From NCBI GenBank assembly GCA_963790065.1, contig CAWBNK010000010.1, positions 1 through 64,000 of the forward strand: a stretch of DNA of 64,000 nucleotides, given 5' to 3'. Each line of letters starts with the position of its first letter. The first letter of the stretch is position 1. Below are positions 16,905-26,119 of this stretch, piece by piece. The notes below the pieces were generated by a model, which did not search any database, had not been told where the DNA came from, and was given only the letters and a program-made list of their open reading frames with translations. This DNA comes from Palsa-504 sp963790065. GTDB lineage: Bacteria; Actinomycetota; Actinomycetes; Streptosporangiales; Streptosporangiaceae. The position numbers were made by a program, and so were the translations under genes.

Positions 16905-17345
16905 ATGTCTGGAATCCTCGTCGGAGTGGACGGTTCCGGTCATTCGCAGCGTGCCCTCGAATGGGCCGCCAAGGAGGCGGCCCTTCGCAACACGTCGCTT
17001 ACCGTGCTTACCGTGCACCAGACCGTGGCGGGTTTCTGGGGTGGTCCCCTTCACTACCAGGGCGATAATACCCTGGTCCAGAAAGCCGCCGAGGCCGCCA
17101 AGGCGGCAACGGAACAGGTCGTGGCCAGCCTCGGCGATTCGAGGCCGGCCTCAGTCCGCGTCACCGCGGTTGAGGGCTTCCCAGCTGAGGAAATCATCAA
17201 CGCCGGCGCTGACGCCGACATCATCGTGCTGGGCTCGCGGGGCGGCGGCGGATTCGCGCGCATGCTGCTTGGATCGGTCAGCAGCCAGGTAGCCGAGCAT
17301 GCCGACGTCCCGGTCCTCATCATGCCTTCGCACAAGAGCGACTAG
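16905..17345 (+). CDS. Universal stress protein, single domain
   Basis: 146 residues, one complete Usp domain. It begins SGILVGVDGSGHSQRALEWA and ends with the ATP-binding motif GSRGGGGFARMLLGSVSSQV (near 110-130). AGAAGGAGAAG precedes the ATG. It is divergent from the two-domain Usp gene, and the 290-bp space between them holds a DosR-like box nearer to this gene. A 21-bp perfect hairpin follows 70 bp after its stop and may end its transcript. Confidence 0.9.
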   Translation: MSGILVGVDGSGHSQRALEWAAKEAALRNTSLTVLTVHQTVAGFWGGPLHYQGDNTLVQKAAEAAKAATEQVVASLGDSRPASVRVTAVEGFPAEEIINAGADADIIVLGSRGGGGFARMLLGSVSSQVAEHADVPVLIMPSHKSD

Positions 17346-17416
17346 AGAACAAGGATCACTAGAAACATGGGCCACTAGAGCCAGCCCGGCCCACAGGGGA
17401 AGCTGGCTAGACAGCA

Positions 17417-17464
17417 GTGAACCTGGACTTCACCACGTTCTAGCGTGGTGAAGTCCAGGTTCAC
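17417..17464. terminator. Perfect 21-bp stem hairpin, probable terminator
   Basis: The arms 17417-17437 and 17444-17464 are exact inverse complements over 21 bp with a six-base loop, TTCTAG. There is no U-tract. Position after the Usp gene and ahead of the next gene suggests transcription termination or RNA stability control. The length and perfection of the stem are unusual and an alternative is a protein-binding or mobile palindromic element. Confidence 0.55.
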
Positions 17465-17517
17465 CTCATGCCGAGATGCCCGGGATGCCCGCACCGTTTC
17501 CCCAGGGCACAGACCCG

Positions 17518-17778
17518 TCAGGTGTGGCCGGCGCGCGGATCCCGCCGCCACCACCAGTGCCGCGCCGGCCGGTCCAGGGTCGTCACCGGCGACGTCCACG
17601 ACCTGTCGTCTTCAGGCTCGGCGGACTGGGCCATCGGCGGCCGGACCGGCGGTCGCGGCCGCCTCGGCTCGCGCACGCCTGCCAGTTCGGGTCCGCCCCG
17701 GCGCCGGACGAACGGCAGCCGGTACCACATGCGCACCAGCCACCCGCGTATGTCGAGCTGGAACTGACGCGATATCAC
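17518..17778 (-). CDS. Small hypothetical protein, 86 aa
   Basis: Opens GTG then ISRQFQLDIRGWLVRMWYRLPFVRRR, a plausible amphipathic N-terminus, and continues as a Pro/Arg-rich tail. Codon positions look coding only in the first half. No family is recognised. It is divergent from the C45 peptidase gene; the shared 38 bp contains CTATAGG and GATTAG elements that could serve a promoter. It may be spurious. Confidence 0.3.
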   Translation of the reverse strand: MISRQFQLDIRGWLVRMWYRLPFVRRRGGPELAGVREPRRPRPPVRPPMAQSAEPEDDRSWTSPVTTLDRPARHWWWRRDPRAGHT

Positions 17779-17816
17779 TCGATTAGCCTATAGGACGAGC
17801 GACCCGAAGGGCAGAG

Positions 17817-19040
17817 ATGACATCTACGCCGCCAGTGAACGAGACCGGGGCCATCCCCCGGGTGCGCGTCGAGGGCACGAGCTACGAGCGCGGCCGGCAG
17901 TACGGCGCGCAGGCCAAAGACCGGGTGCGCCTGTCCGTCCAGGCCTATCAGCGCGTGTTCGCGCACTACGCGGGGTGGGACTGGCCCCAGGTCCGGCGCG
18001 CGGCCACCGCGTTCGAGGCCCCGATCGCCGGCTTCCGGCCCGGCTACCTGGAGGAGATGCGCGGCATCGCGGACGGCGCCGGGCTTGACCTGGCCGACGT
18101 GCTGGCCATCAACGTGCGCACCGAGGTGATGTACGCCGCCGAGGCCCGTCACGCGCCCCTGGCCAGCCGGGCCGCGCACCCGCCGGCCTCGCAGCGGTCG
18201 GTCCCGCGGCCGCCCGCCGAGTGCAGCGCCTTCGCGGTCGCCCCGGCTCCCGGCCAGGCCCGGCCCACGCTCATCGGCCAGAACTGGGACTGGCTGCTCC
18301 ACTCCGCTCAGACCCTGGTCATCCTGGAAGCCAGGCAGGAGGACGGCCCGGATTTCGTTACGGTCGTCGAGGCGGGCCTGCTGGCCAAGACCGGCCTGAA
18401 CTCCGCGGGCCTCGGCCTGGTCACCAACGCCCTGGTCACCGAGACGGACACGGGCACCCCCGGGCTGCCGTACCACGTGCTGCTGCGAGCCCTGCTCGAC
18501 TGCTCCGCCGTTACCGAAGCCCTCAAGGTGCTCCAGGCCGGGACCCGGTCTTCCTCGGCCAACTACCTCCTCGCCCATCAAGGCGGCGCCGCGCTGGACA
18601 TCGAGGCGGCGCCGGGTGACTTCACCCGGCTGTACCCGCTGCTGCCCGACCACGGCGTGCTGCTGCACACCAACCACTTCCTGTCCCTTGGGCTGCACCC
18701 GGTCGACCTGTCCCTGTGGTCCATGCCCAGCAGCGCCGTCCGCCTGCAACGACTCCGGGCCGGCGCGCCAGGCCCGGCCGAGCCGGGCCTTGATCGCTTC
18801 CGCGCCCTGCTGGCCGACCACGCCGACTACCCCCACAGCATCTGCGCCCACCCCGACCCGAACCTCCACCCGCTCGAGCAAGGCGCCACCATCGCGTCGG
18901 TCCTGATGGACCTGACCGCGCGGCAGATGTGGGTCGCGCCCGGCCCGCCGTGCCAGGCTGCCTACCAGCAGCTTGACCTCAGCTGGCTCGGCTCGCGTCC
19001 GGCCCGGCCGCACGCCCAGGCCGTGGCCCCGCTCGGGTGA
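17817..19040 (+). CDS. Peptidase C45-type acyltransferase/amidase (penicillin acyl-transferase-like)
   Basis: 407 residues. The family is made as a precursor that cuts itself before a Cys, which becomes the N-terminal nucleophile. Here the PAECSAFAV segment places it at about Cys136. GQNWDWLL, GLNSAGLGLVTNAL and LLHTNHFLS are the other C45 blocks. N-terminally, YERGRQYGAQAKDRV also fits. A stretch of about 20 residues rich in Ala and Pro just before the Cys is looser than usual. C45 enzymes act on N-acyl amides such as penicillins or lipoamino acids. It is coupled by GTGA to an LD-carboxypeptidase gene, so the pair may act on acylated peptides. Confidence 0.85.
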   Translation: MTSTPPVNETGAIPRVRVEGTSYERGRQYGAQAKDRVRLSVQAYQRVFAHYAGWDWPQVRRAATAFEAPIAGFRPGYLEEMRGIADGAGLDLADVLAINVRTEVMYAAEARHAPLASRAAHPPASQRSVPRPPAECSAFAVAPAPGQARPTLIGQNWDWLLHSAQTLVILEARQEDGPDFVTVVEAGLLAKTGLNSAGLGLVTNALVTETDTGTPGLPYHVLLRALLDCSAVTEALKVLQAGTRSSSANYLLAHQGGAALDIEAAPGDFTRLYPLLPDHGVLLHTNHFLSLGLHPVDLSLWSMPSSAVRLQRLRAGAPGPAEPGLDRFRALLADHADYPHSICAHPDPNLHPLEQGATIASVLMDLTARQMWVAPGPPCQAAYQQLDLSWLGSRPARPHAQAVAPLG

Positions 19041-19975
19041 CCAGCCCGCCGCAGCCGCGTTCGCTGGCCCGCCCGCCCGCGCTGCGGCCGGGGGCCCGGC
19101 TGGCCGTGCTGTCCGTCAGCGGCCCGGTCGACCCCGAGCCGCTAGCCACCGGGCTGGACGCGCTGCGCTTCGCCGGGCTGGAACCGGTCACCTACCCGTC
19201 GGCCCGCGACCCGGGCACCATGCGGCCCTACCTGGCCGGCGACGACGCGATGCGGGCCGGGGACCTGCGCGCTGCGCTCACCGATCCCGGCATCGCCGGG
19301 ATCCTGTTCGCCCGGGGCGGTTACGGCGCGCAGCGCACCCTGGAAGCCATGGACTGGGACGGCCTGGACGGCTTGCCGCCTAAGGTCGTGGCCGGGTACT
19401 CGGACGTCACGGCCGTGCTCGAGGCGCTGGCGGTCAGGCTCGGCTGGGCCTCGCTGTTCAGCCCGATGGCCGCCATCCGCGAGGGCGCCTCGCACTATTC
19501 GTTCGGCTCGCTGCTGCGCACGCTGATGCGCCCGCAGCAGGCCACCCGGATCAGCTACCCGGAGGCCTTCACCCTGGTGCCTGGCACGGGCCGCGGCATC
19601 ACCGTGGGCGGCACGCTGAGCCTGCTGGTCTCCTCGCTGGGCACGGGCACCTCGCGTCCGGCCCGCGGCGGCATCCTGCTGCTCGAGGACACCGGCGAGC
19701 AGCCGGCCCGCCTGGACCGGATGCTCACCCAGCTGCGCCGGTCCGGCTACCTGGACGGCGTGGCGGGCATCGTGACCGGCGCCTTCGCCGACTGCGGGCC
19801 CCACGAGCTGATCGACGACATCCTGGCCGAACGCCTCGGCGTTCTCGGCGTCCCCATGATCACCTGGGCCAACGTCGGCCACGGCGGCCGGTTCCAGACG
19901 TTCCCGATCGGTATCGCCGCCGAACTGGACGCCGGCCAGGCCGAACTACGCCTCCTCGATCCGCCCCTCAGCTAG
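19037..19975 (+). CDS. LD-carboxypeptidase, peptidase family S66 (MccF-like)
   Basis: 312 residues. S66 enzymes trim L,D bonds in murein peptides or inactivate microcin C-type compounds. FARGGYGAQRTLE (near 91-103) and GYSDVT with the nucleophile Ser near 122 are visible; the Glu is in ILLLEDTGE (about 217) and the His in NVGHGGRFQTFPIG (about 285). All three residues are in place, so it should be active. Start GTG overlaps the stop of the C45 gene (GTGA). The 3' end overlaps the convergent pyrD gene by eight bases. Confidence 0.92.
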   Translation: MTSPPQPRSLARPPALRPGARLAVLSVSGPVDPEPLATGLDALRFAGLEPVTYPSARDPGTMRPYLAGDDAMRAGDLRAALTDPGIAGILFARGGYGAQRTLEAMDWDGLDGLPPKVVAGYSDVTAVLEALAVRLGWASLFSPMAAIREGASHYSFGSLLRTLMRPQQATRISYPEAFTLVPGTGRGITVGGTLSLLVSSLGTGTSRPARGGILLLEDTGEQPARLDRMLTQLRRSGYLDGVAGIVTGAFADCGPHELIDDILAERLGVLGVPMITWANVGHGGRFQTFPIGIAAELDAGQAELRLLDPPLS

Positions 19976-21041
19976 CCGCCGCCGGCCCAGACCCGGCGGC
20001 CCGAGCCCGGCGGGCCAGCCCGGCGTGCATGCGCCGCGGCCACAGCGGCCCGCCGTAGATGAACCCCGTGTAGGCCTGCACCAGCGTGGCCCCGGCTCGC
20101 AGCCGATCCCAGGCGTCGTCCGGGGTCTCGATCCCGCCCGCCGCGATCAGCACCAGCCGGTCCCCGGCCCGCTCGCGCAGCCGCCGCAGCACCGCCAGCG
20201 CCCGCGGCCCCAGCGGGGGTCCGGACAGGCCGCCCGCCCCGGCCGCTGCCACCTCGGCCGGGGGAGTGGCCAGTCCGTCCCGTGACACCGTGGTGTTGGT
20301 CGCGATGATGCCGTCCAGCCCGAGTTCGACCGCCAGGTCGGCGACCGCGTCGACGTCCGGATCGGCCAGGTCCGGCGCGATCTTCACCAGCAGCGGCACG
20401 CGGCGAGCCCCGGCCGCCGCGTCCAGCGCCTCGCGCACCGCCACCAGCACCGGCTTGAGTCGGCCCGCCGCCTGCAGGTCGCGCAGCCCGGGCGTGTTCG
20501 GCGAGCTGACGTTGACCACCACGTAGTCGGCCACCCCGGCCACCAGCCGGGCGCTGGCCGCGTAGTCCGCCGCCGCCTCGTCCTCAGCCCTCACCTTGGT
20601 CTTGCCGATGTTGACCCCCACGACCGGCCCGCCCGCCGCCCGTCGGCGCAGCCGCACCGCCGCGGCCGCCGCCCCGTCGTTGTTGAACCCCATCCGGTTG
20701 ACCAGCGCCCGGTCCGCGGGTAGCCGGAACATGCGCGGCCGCGGGTTGCCCGGCTGCGGCCGGGCGGTCACCGTGCCGACCTCGACGAACCCGAACCCCA
20801 GCGCGCCCAGCCCGGCCACCGCCCGCGCGTCCTTGTCGAACCCGGCCGCCAGCCCGACCGGCCCGGGGAACTCCAGGCCCAGCGCCCGCACCCGCAGCGC
20901 CGGGTCCGACGGTCCCAGCCGCCACCGCAGCAGCCACGCGACCCCCGGCATCCCGGCCGCCCGGATCAGCGCGAACGCGGCCCGGTGCGCCGTCTCGGCC
21001 GGCACCCGCCGCAGCACCACCCGGTACAGGAGCCGGTACAT
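19968..21041 (-). CDS. pyrD: Dihydroorotate dehydrogenase, class 2 (quinone-dependent)
   Basis: 357 residues. It oxidises dihydroorotate to orotate in pyrimidine synthesis and passes electrons to membrane quinone. The N-terminal helix (LYRVVLRRVPAETAHRAAFAL) is the membrane-facing extension of class 2. GFDKDA, VEVGTVTARPQPGNPRPRMFRL, NRMGFNN and NVSSPNTPGLRDLQ (with the class 2 catalytic Ser) are all present, as are the FMN residues in LIAAGGIE and YTGFIYGGP. It is not clustered with other pyr genes. Confidence 0.96.
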   Translation of the reverse strand: MYRLLYRVVLRRVPAETAHRAAFALIRAAGMPGVAWLLRWRLGPSDPALRVRALGLEFPGPVGLAAGFDKDARAVAGLGALGFGFVEVGTVTARPQPGNPRPRMFRLPADRALVNRMGFNNDGAAAAAVRLRRRAAGGPVVGVNIGKTKVRAEDEAAADYAASARLVAGVADYVVVNVSSPNTPGLRDLQAAGRLKPVLVAVREALDAAAGARRVPLLVKIAPDLADPDVDAVADLAVELGLDGIIATNTTVSRDGLATPPAEVAAAGAGGLSGPPLGPRALAVLRRLRERAGDRLVLIAAGGIETPDDAWDRLRAGATLVQAYTGFIYGGPLWPRRMHAGLARRARAAGSGPAAAS

Positions 21042-21103
21042 CTCATCACCCCGCTCGGATCAAGGGCATTATGCCGAACGGTCCCGGCTGCGTCTTTCCC
21101 CGG

Positions 21104-24100
21104 CTACGCGACCAGCTCGGACTCGCCGGTGAAGGCGTCCCATAGCGCGGCGTAGGTGCCGCCCGCGGCCAGCAGCTCGGCGTGGCTGCCGATCTCCGCG
21201 ACCTGGCCGGAATCCATGACCACGATCCGGTCGGCGCGGGCGGCGGTGGTCAGCCGGTGCGCGACCACGATGGTGGTACGCGCGGCGGTCAGCTGGCTGA
21301 TGGCGCGGTTGACGGCCGCCTCGGCGGCCAGGTCGAGCGCGGCGGTCGCCTCGTCGAGCAGCAAGATGGCGGGGTCGGCCAGCTGGGCCCGGGCCAGCGC
21401 GATGAGCTGCCGCTGGCCAGCCGACAGGTTACGGCCGCGCTCGGCCACCTCGTGGTTGTAGCCGCCGGGCAGGTGCATGATCATGTCGTGCGCGCCGGTG
21501 GCGCGGGCCGCGGCCTCTACCTCGGCATCGGTGGCCTCTGGCCTGGCGTACGCGATCGAGTCCCGGACCGTGCCGGCGAACAGGTAGGACTCCTGCGGGA
21601 CGACGCCGAGCTGGTGCCGGTAGCTGGCCAGGTCATAGTCGCGGACGTCGGTGCCGTCGACCAGGACTGCCCCGCCGGTGGCGTCGTAGAACCGCGCGAT
21701 GAGCTTGACCATCGTGGACTTGCCGGCGCCGGTCTGGCCGACCAGGGCCACCGTCTCACCGGGCCTGATGGTCAGGTTGATGCCGGTCAGCGCGTTGGTC
21801 TCGCTGTGCTGGCCGGATATAGCGCCGTAGCTGAAGTCGACGTCCCGCAGCTGGATCCGGCCGCGCAGGCGGCCGACGGCGACCGGGTGACTGGCCTGCG
21901 GCGTGGAGGTGCGCAGCCGGAGCAGGTCAGTGATGCGGCGCAGCCCGACCATGGCCTGCTGGTAGCCGTCGAAGACCTGGGAGAGCTGCTGGACGGGGGA
22001 GAAGACCATGTCGATGTACAGCAGGTAGGCGATCAGCGCGCCCGTCGTGAGCGCTCCGCTGTGGATCTCACCGGTCGCGATGACCAGCACGATCGCCCCG
22101 GCGACGGTGGACAGCGTCTGCACGAACGGGAAGTACAGCGCGATGTTCCGCTGCGCGCGCAGCCGCGAGGCCCGGAAGGCCAGGCTGCGGCGGCCGAACC
22201 GGTCCCGGTTGGCCCGCTCGCGGCGGAACGCCTGGGTCACCCGCATCCCGGCCACGTTCTCGGCGAAGTCGGCGTTGACGATCGCGACCTTCTCCCGCGA
22301 GTCGGCATACGCCTTGGCCGACTTGGCCCGGAACACCAGCGTGGCCGCGATCAGCGCGGGGAAGATGCACAGCACGGCCAGGCCTAGCTGCAGGTTGATG
22401 ATGAGCAGCGCGGCCAGCACGCCGAAGAAGGTGAGCACCGAGCTGACCATGGTGACCACGCCGGTCTGCAGGAACGTAGACAGCGCGTCCACGTCGGTGG
22501 TCATCCTGGTCATGATCCGGCCGGAAAGCTCACGCTCATAGAAATCCAGGCCGAGGCGCTGGAGCTGGGCGAACAGCTTGACCCGCAAGGCATACAGCAG
22601 CCGCTCGCCGTTGCGGCCGACGACCATCGTCTCGGCGATGTTGACCACCCAGTCGGCCAGCACGATGGCCAGCCCGATCACCGAGACCACGATGATCGCG
22701 TGGAAGACCTTGGTCTGTATGCCCTGGTCGATGCCGTTCCTGACCAGCGCGGGCAGCGCCAGCCCGGCCACCGCGTCCAGGCCGTCAAGCACCAGCCCGA
22801 TGATCAGGGCGAAGGCGATCGGCTGCAGCAGCCGCCGCAGCGTGAAGTGCCGGTCCGCGGCCCGGGCCTGGCTGATGTCCACGTCGGGGACGTCGTTGGC
22901 CGGCGGCAGCGCCGCCACCTTGGCCAGCAGCTCGGGAGAGGGCGGCAGGCTCTCGAACGTCCCGCTGACGTTCCCGGCTCCGGTGGCGCCCGCGCGGCCG
23001 CGGCCCCGTCCGCCCGCGCCGCCCAGGCGTGACAGGCCCTGGGCCTGGCCCGCGGATACCGGGACCGGCAGGAGCCGCCCCTCGAGTACGTCTTCCACCG
23101 TCTGGCTCGCGCGCGGCCGGATCAGGCTGGCGGGCCGCTCCTCGTCGCCGTCCGGGCCGGTGATGAGCTGCCGGTACAGCGGGCAGCGCTCGGTCAGCTC
23201 CTCATGGGTGCCGCTGTCGGCCACCCGGCCCGCGTCAAGCACCACGATCCGGTCGGCCAGGTTCAGGGTCGACCTGCGGTGCGCGATGATCAGCGTGGTG
23301 CGGTCCCGCATGATCTCGCGCAGCGCGACGTGGATGTGCGCCTCCAGGCGCGGGTCGATGGCCGAGGTGGCGTCGTCCAGGACCAGCAGCCGCGGGTCGG
23401 TGACCAGGGCCCGGGCCAGGGCCACCCGCTGCCGCTGCCCGCCGGACAGGGTCAGGCCCTGTTCCCCGACGACGGTGTCGTAGCCGTCGGACAGCCGGGA
23501 GATGAACTCGTGCGCCTGCGCCGCCTGGGCCGCGGCCACGATCTCCTCCTCGGTGGCATCCGGCCGGCCGTAGGCGATGTTGGCCCGCACCGTATCGGAG
23601 AACAGGAAGCTGTCCTCCATGACCAGGCCCATGGCGGCACGCAGCGAGTCGCGGGTGACGTCCGCGATGTCGTAGCCGCCGATCCGGACCGAACCGCCCT
23701 GCGGATCGTAGAACCGGGGCAGCAGCAGGGCCAGGGTGGACTTACCCGAGCCGGACGCGCCGACCACGGCCACGGTCTCACCCGGCTCGATGCGGAAGGA
23801 CAGGCCGCGCAGCACCGGCTCGCCCCGCTTGTACCCGAACCGGACGTCCTCGAAGCTCACGCCGGCGGCGTCCGCGGGCAGCTCGACCGCGTCCGGCTTG
23901 TCGGTGATGACCGGGCGCGAGTCGATGATGTCGAAGACCCGGATCACGCTGGCCCGCGCCTCCTGCCCGAGCGTGACCATATAGGTGAACATCCGCACCG
24001 GGCCGGTCATCTGAGCCAGGTAAGCGGCGAAGGCCAGGAACGTACCCAGGGTGATGGAGCCGTGGATGGCCAGCCAGCCACCCAGGGCGAGCACGCCGAC

Positions 24101-24970
24101 CAGGCCCAGCGACGGGATGGCGGTCAGCGCGGGGTTGTACCTGGCGGTGAGCCGGATCATCCGCAGCCGCGACGCGAACAGGTGCGCGCTGGCCCCTTCC
24201 AGCTGCTGCTGCTCCTGCTCTTCCTGCCCGAAGCCCTTGACCACGCGCACGCCGCCGATGGCCTCGTCGACCAGCCCGACCACCTCGCCGGACTGCTGCT
24301 GCGCGTCCCAGCTGGCCGGGAACAGCTTGCGCCGCGAGGCCAGGGCGATCAGCCACAGCGGGGGCGTGACCGCCAGGGTCACGATGGTCAGTATCGGCGA
24401 CAGCACCAGCATGATGACCAGGGTCAGCACGAACAAGACGAGGTTGCCCAGCGTGACCGGCACCATGGACATCAGGCCCTGCACCATGTTCAGGTCGGAG
24501 ATGGACCGGCCGACCAGCTGCCCGGTCCGGATCTCGTCCTGGCGGGCGCCGTCCATGCTGGACAGCGCATCGAACAGCTCGGTGCGCATGGCGTGCTGGA
24601 CGTCGAGGGAGAGCTGGCCGCCCCGGTAGCGGCGCAGGTAGATGCCGACGAAGTTGAATGCGGCCGCGACCAGCAGCAGGGCTGCGAGCGGCCAGATGGA
24701 CTGCTTGTGGGTCACGATCACGTTGTCGATGATCTGCCGCTGGATGAGCGGGATCGCGGCCGTGGCGGCCGAGGCGAGCAAGGCGCCGCCCAGCGAGATG
24801 ATCACCAGCCGGCGGAAGCGCCAGCAGTACGCGGCCAGCCGCCGCAGCCACCCCTGTTCAGCCGCCGTCGCGTTCTGCGTGCTCCGCGTCCTTCTCGACC
24901 GTACTGTCCTCATCGACAGCAAACCCGCGCCACCTCGCTGATCGTCCCCGTACCCAGCCACTCCCGCCAC
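21104..24970 (-). CDS. Fused heterodimer-type ABC exporter (TMD-NBD-TMD-NBD in one chain)
   Basis: 1288 residues. Two complete exporter halves are joined by a Gly/Arg-rich linker at about 610-690. Half 1 has Walker A VGASGSGKST near 400, signature LSGGQ and Walker B LLVLDDATS near 530, where Asp replaces the catalytic Glu. Half 2 has VGQTGAGKST near 1080, a variant signature LSAGQ, and a normal LLLDEATA near 1205. So one ATP site is degenerate and one canonical, as in heterodimeric exporters. The substrate is unknown. The start is uncertain: GTG 24970 or ATG 24913 are both possible and neither has a strong ribosome site. ACGGTAACCGT, a palindrome, lies at 24983-24993. Confidence 0.9.
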   Translation of the reverse strand: MAGVAGYGDDQRGGAGLLSMRTVRSRRTRSTQNATAAEQGWLRRLAAYCWRFRRLVIISLGGALLASAATAAIPLIQRQIIDNVIVTHKQSIWPLAALLLVAAAFNFVGIYLRRYRGGQLSLDVQHAMRTELFDALSSMDGARQDEIRTGQLVGRSISDLNMVQGLMSMVPVTLGNLVLFVLTLVIMLVLSPILTIVTLAVTPPLWLIALASRRKLFPASWDAQQQSGEVVGLVDEAIGGVRVVKGFGQEEQEQQQLEGASAHLFASRLRMIRLTARYNPALTAIPSLGLVGVLALGGWLAIHGSITLGTFLAFAAYLAQMTGPVRMFTYMVTLGQEARASVIRVFDIIDSRPVITDKPDAVELPADAAGVSFEDVRFGYKRGEPVLRGLSFRIEPGETVAVVGASGSGKSTLALLLPRFYDPQGGSVRIGGYDIADVTRDSLRAAMGLVMEDSFLFSDTVRANIAYGRPDATEEEIVAAAQAAQAHEFISRLSDGYDTVVGEQGLTLSGGQRQRVALARALVTDPRLLVLDDATSAIDPRLEAHIHVALREIMRDRTTLIIAHRRSTLNLADRIVVLDAGRVADSGTHEELTERCPLYRQLITGPDGDEERPASLIRPRASQTVEDVLEGRLLPVPVSAGQAQGLSRLGGAGGRGRGRAGATGAGNVSGTFESLPPSPELLAKVAALPPANDVPDVDISQARAADRHFTLRRLLQPIAFALIIGLVLDGLDAVAGLALPALVRNGIDQGIQTKVFHAIIVVSVIGLAIVLADWVVNIAETMVVGRNGERLLYALRVKLFAQLQRLGLDFYERELSGRIMTRMTTDVDALSTFLQTGVVTMVSSVLTFFGVLAALLIINLQLGLAVLCIFPALIAATLVFRAKSAKAYADSREKVAIVNADFAENVAGMRVTQAFRRERANRDRFGRRSLAFRASRLRAQRNIALYFPFVQTLSTVAGAIVLVIATGEIHSGALTTGALIAYLLYIDMVFSPVQQLSQVFDGYQQAMVGLRRITDLLRLRTSTPQASHPVAVGRLRGRIQLRDVDFSYGAISGQHSETNALTGINLTIRPGETVALVGQTGAGKSTMVKLIARFYDATGGAVLVDGTDVRDYDLASYRHQLGVVPQESYLFAGTVRDSIAYARPEATDAEVEAAARATGAHDMIMHLPGGYNHEVAERGRNLSAGQRQLIALARAQLADPAILLLDEATAALDLAAEAAVNRAISQLTAARTTIVVAHRLTTAARADRIVVMDSGQVAEIGSHAELLAAGGTYAALWDAFTGESELVA

Positions 24971-25027
24971 AGAGCCGAAACAACGGTAACCGTCTTTTCA
25001 TTTCCCTAGCTAACCATTTTCGGTGGT

Positions 25028-25432
25028 TCAGCCGGAGGATAGCCGGGCCTCCGGCAAGGTCGGCTCGAACAGCTCGACCGGGTTGCCCGACGGGTCCTCG
25101 GCGATGATCTGCCGGCCTCCCACCCCGGTCACCAGGTCGTTGCGGAACCGGACGCCGTCCCCGCGCAGCCGGGCGACGACGGCGGCCAGGTCGGGGACCT
25201 CGATCGAGAACCGGTTCCAGCCGCCGGGCTGGGGCAGCGTACCGTCCGGCGCGGCTTGCCCGCCGCCCGGTCCGCCACCCGGGACGCTCAGCACCAGGCG
25301 CAGGTCGCCGCGAGTCAGCATGGCGAACATGTCGTTGGGATGGATCTGCACGCTGAACCCCAGGTGCCGGGTGTAGAAGCCGATCGCGGCGTCGATGTCG
25401 TAGACGATGTAGCGGATGCTGACCGTGGCCAT
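25028..25432 (-). CDS. VOC (glyoxalase/bleomycin-resistance) family protein
   Basis: 134 residues, one VOC unit of two beta-alpha-beta3 modules: TVSIRYIVYDIDAAIGFYTRHLGF at the start and FSIEVPDLAAVVARLRGDGV in the middle, ending AEDPSGNPVELFEPT with the metal-binding Glu position. The His expected early is replaced by Tyr/Arg, so metal binding is unsure. GGAGGGATC precedes the ATG. It lies nine bases after the stop of the frameshifted RHH-VOC gene and was probably co-translated with it. Confidence 0.85.
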   Translation of the reverse strand: MATVSIRYIVYDIDAAIGFYTRHLGFSVQIHPNDMFAMLTRGDLRLVLSVPGGGPGGGQAAPDGTLPQPGGWNRFSIEVPDLAAVVARLRGDGVRFRNDLVTGVGGRQIIAEDPSGNPVELFEPTLPEARLSSG

Positions 25433-25441
25433 GATCCCTCC

Positions 25442-25970
25442 TCAGGCCGGCCCGCCCGGGCGGCGGGCCTGGATGCTGACGTGCCAGGCCGTCGGGGTCG
25501 CGCAGCAGCATCTCCGCCGCCCCCCAGTGCCGGGCGGTGAACGGGTGCTCGACGGTGCCTGCGCGGGGCGGCTGGAATTCGTCCGCGTCATCCGTCCCCA
25601 CCAGGGGCTGGATTTCCGCGTCCGGGCCGTCGGGACGCTCCACCACGAACAGGTACGGGCCGCCGTCGGGATGTTCCAGCCGACCGGAGTTGCGGCCGGT
25701 CTCGAACTCCACCCGGTAGCCGAGTGCCTGCCAGAACGCGACGGTCTTGCCCCAGTTGCGGGTCTGGATGATGAGCCCTTCGACTCCGTGGGTGGCCATG
25801 CTGTCTCCCTGGTGGGCTTCTGCTTCGCGCCGCACGTTCCGCAGATGCTGCCGCAGCGCCGCGGCGGTGATCGACGACAGCGACTGCTCGGTGTCCACGG
25901 CGTGGTACTTGATCTCGCGGATGAGATCGGCCGGCAGGTACACCTTGAACTGCCGCATCTCCTCAGCCAT
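25442..25970 (-). pseudogene. RHH-VOC fusion protein, frameshifted near its 3' end
   Basis: From ATG 25970 the first 50 residues are a ribbon-helix-helix domain (MRQFKVYLPADLIREIKYHA, SLSSITAAALRQHL). Without a stop it passes at about residue 57 into a VOC domain (MATHGVEGLIIQTRNWGKTV, then RDPDG). At 25485-25490 the frame breaks: as written it runs on into the next gene, but dropping one C in GGCC restores WHVSIQARRPGGPA and a stop at 25442, just before the next ribosome site. RHH-VOC fusions are known in actinobacteria. A separate VOC start at 25799 is possible but lacks a clear ribosome site. Confidence 0.75.
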
Positions 25971-26012
25971 AACCGCTGTATCTCCCCGGCCCTCACCGTC
26001 ATTTTCCAACTT

Positions 26013-26034
26013 GGTACTAAAGTACCTTAGTACC
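26013..26034 (-). promoter_or_regulatory. Triple GGTACT repeat, candidate operator of the RHH-VOC gene
   Basis: GGTACT-AA-AGTACC-TT-AGTACC on the plus strand gives three half-sites spaced eight bases apart, upstream of the RHH-VOC start at 25970. Spacing of this kind suits cooperative binding of RHH dimers, so autoregulation is likely. Confidence 0.6.
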
Positions 26035-26119
26035 TGCTTGATCATCCGGCTTCTGCTCCGGCGCGCCCGGGACTAGGCTCATGCTGCCAACTCAGCCAGC
26101 CCTTCCCGGGAGGTCAGCG

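Noticed and set aside
21182..22387. A 401-codon open frame on the plus strand
   Set aside because: It is antisense to the ABC exporter, whose Walker and signature motifs are intact on the minus strand; high GC keeps opposite frames open.
23204..25009. A 601-codon open frame on the plus strand
   Set aside because: Antisense to the exporter's first half; the His/Gln/Asp/Gly-rich translation has no domain.
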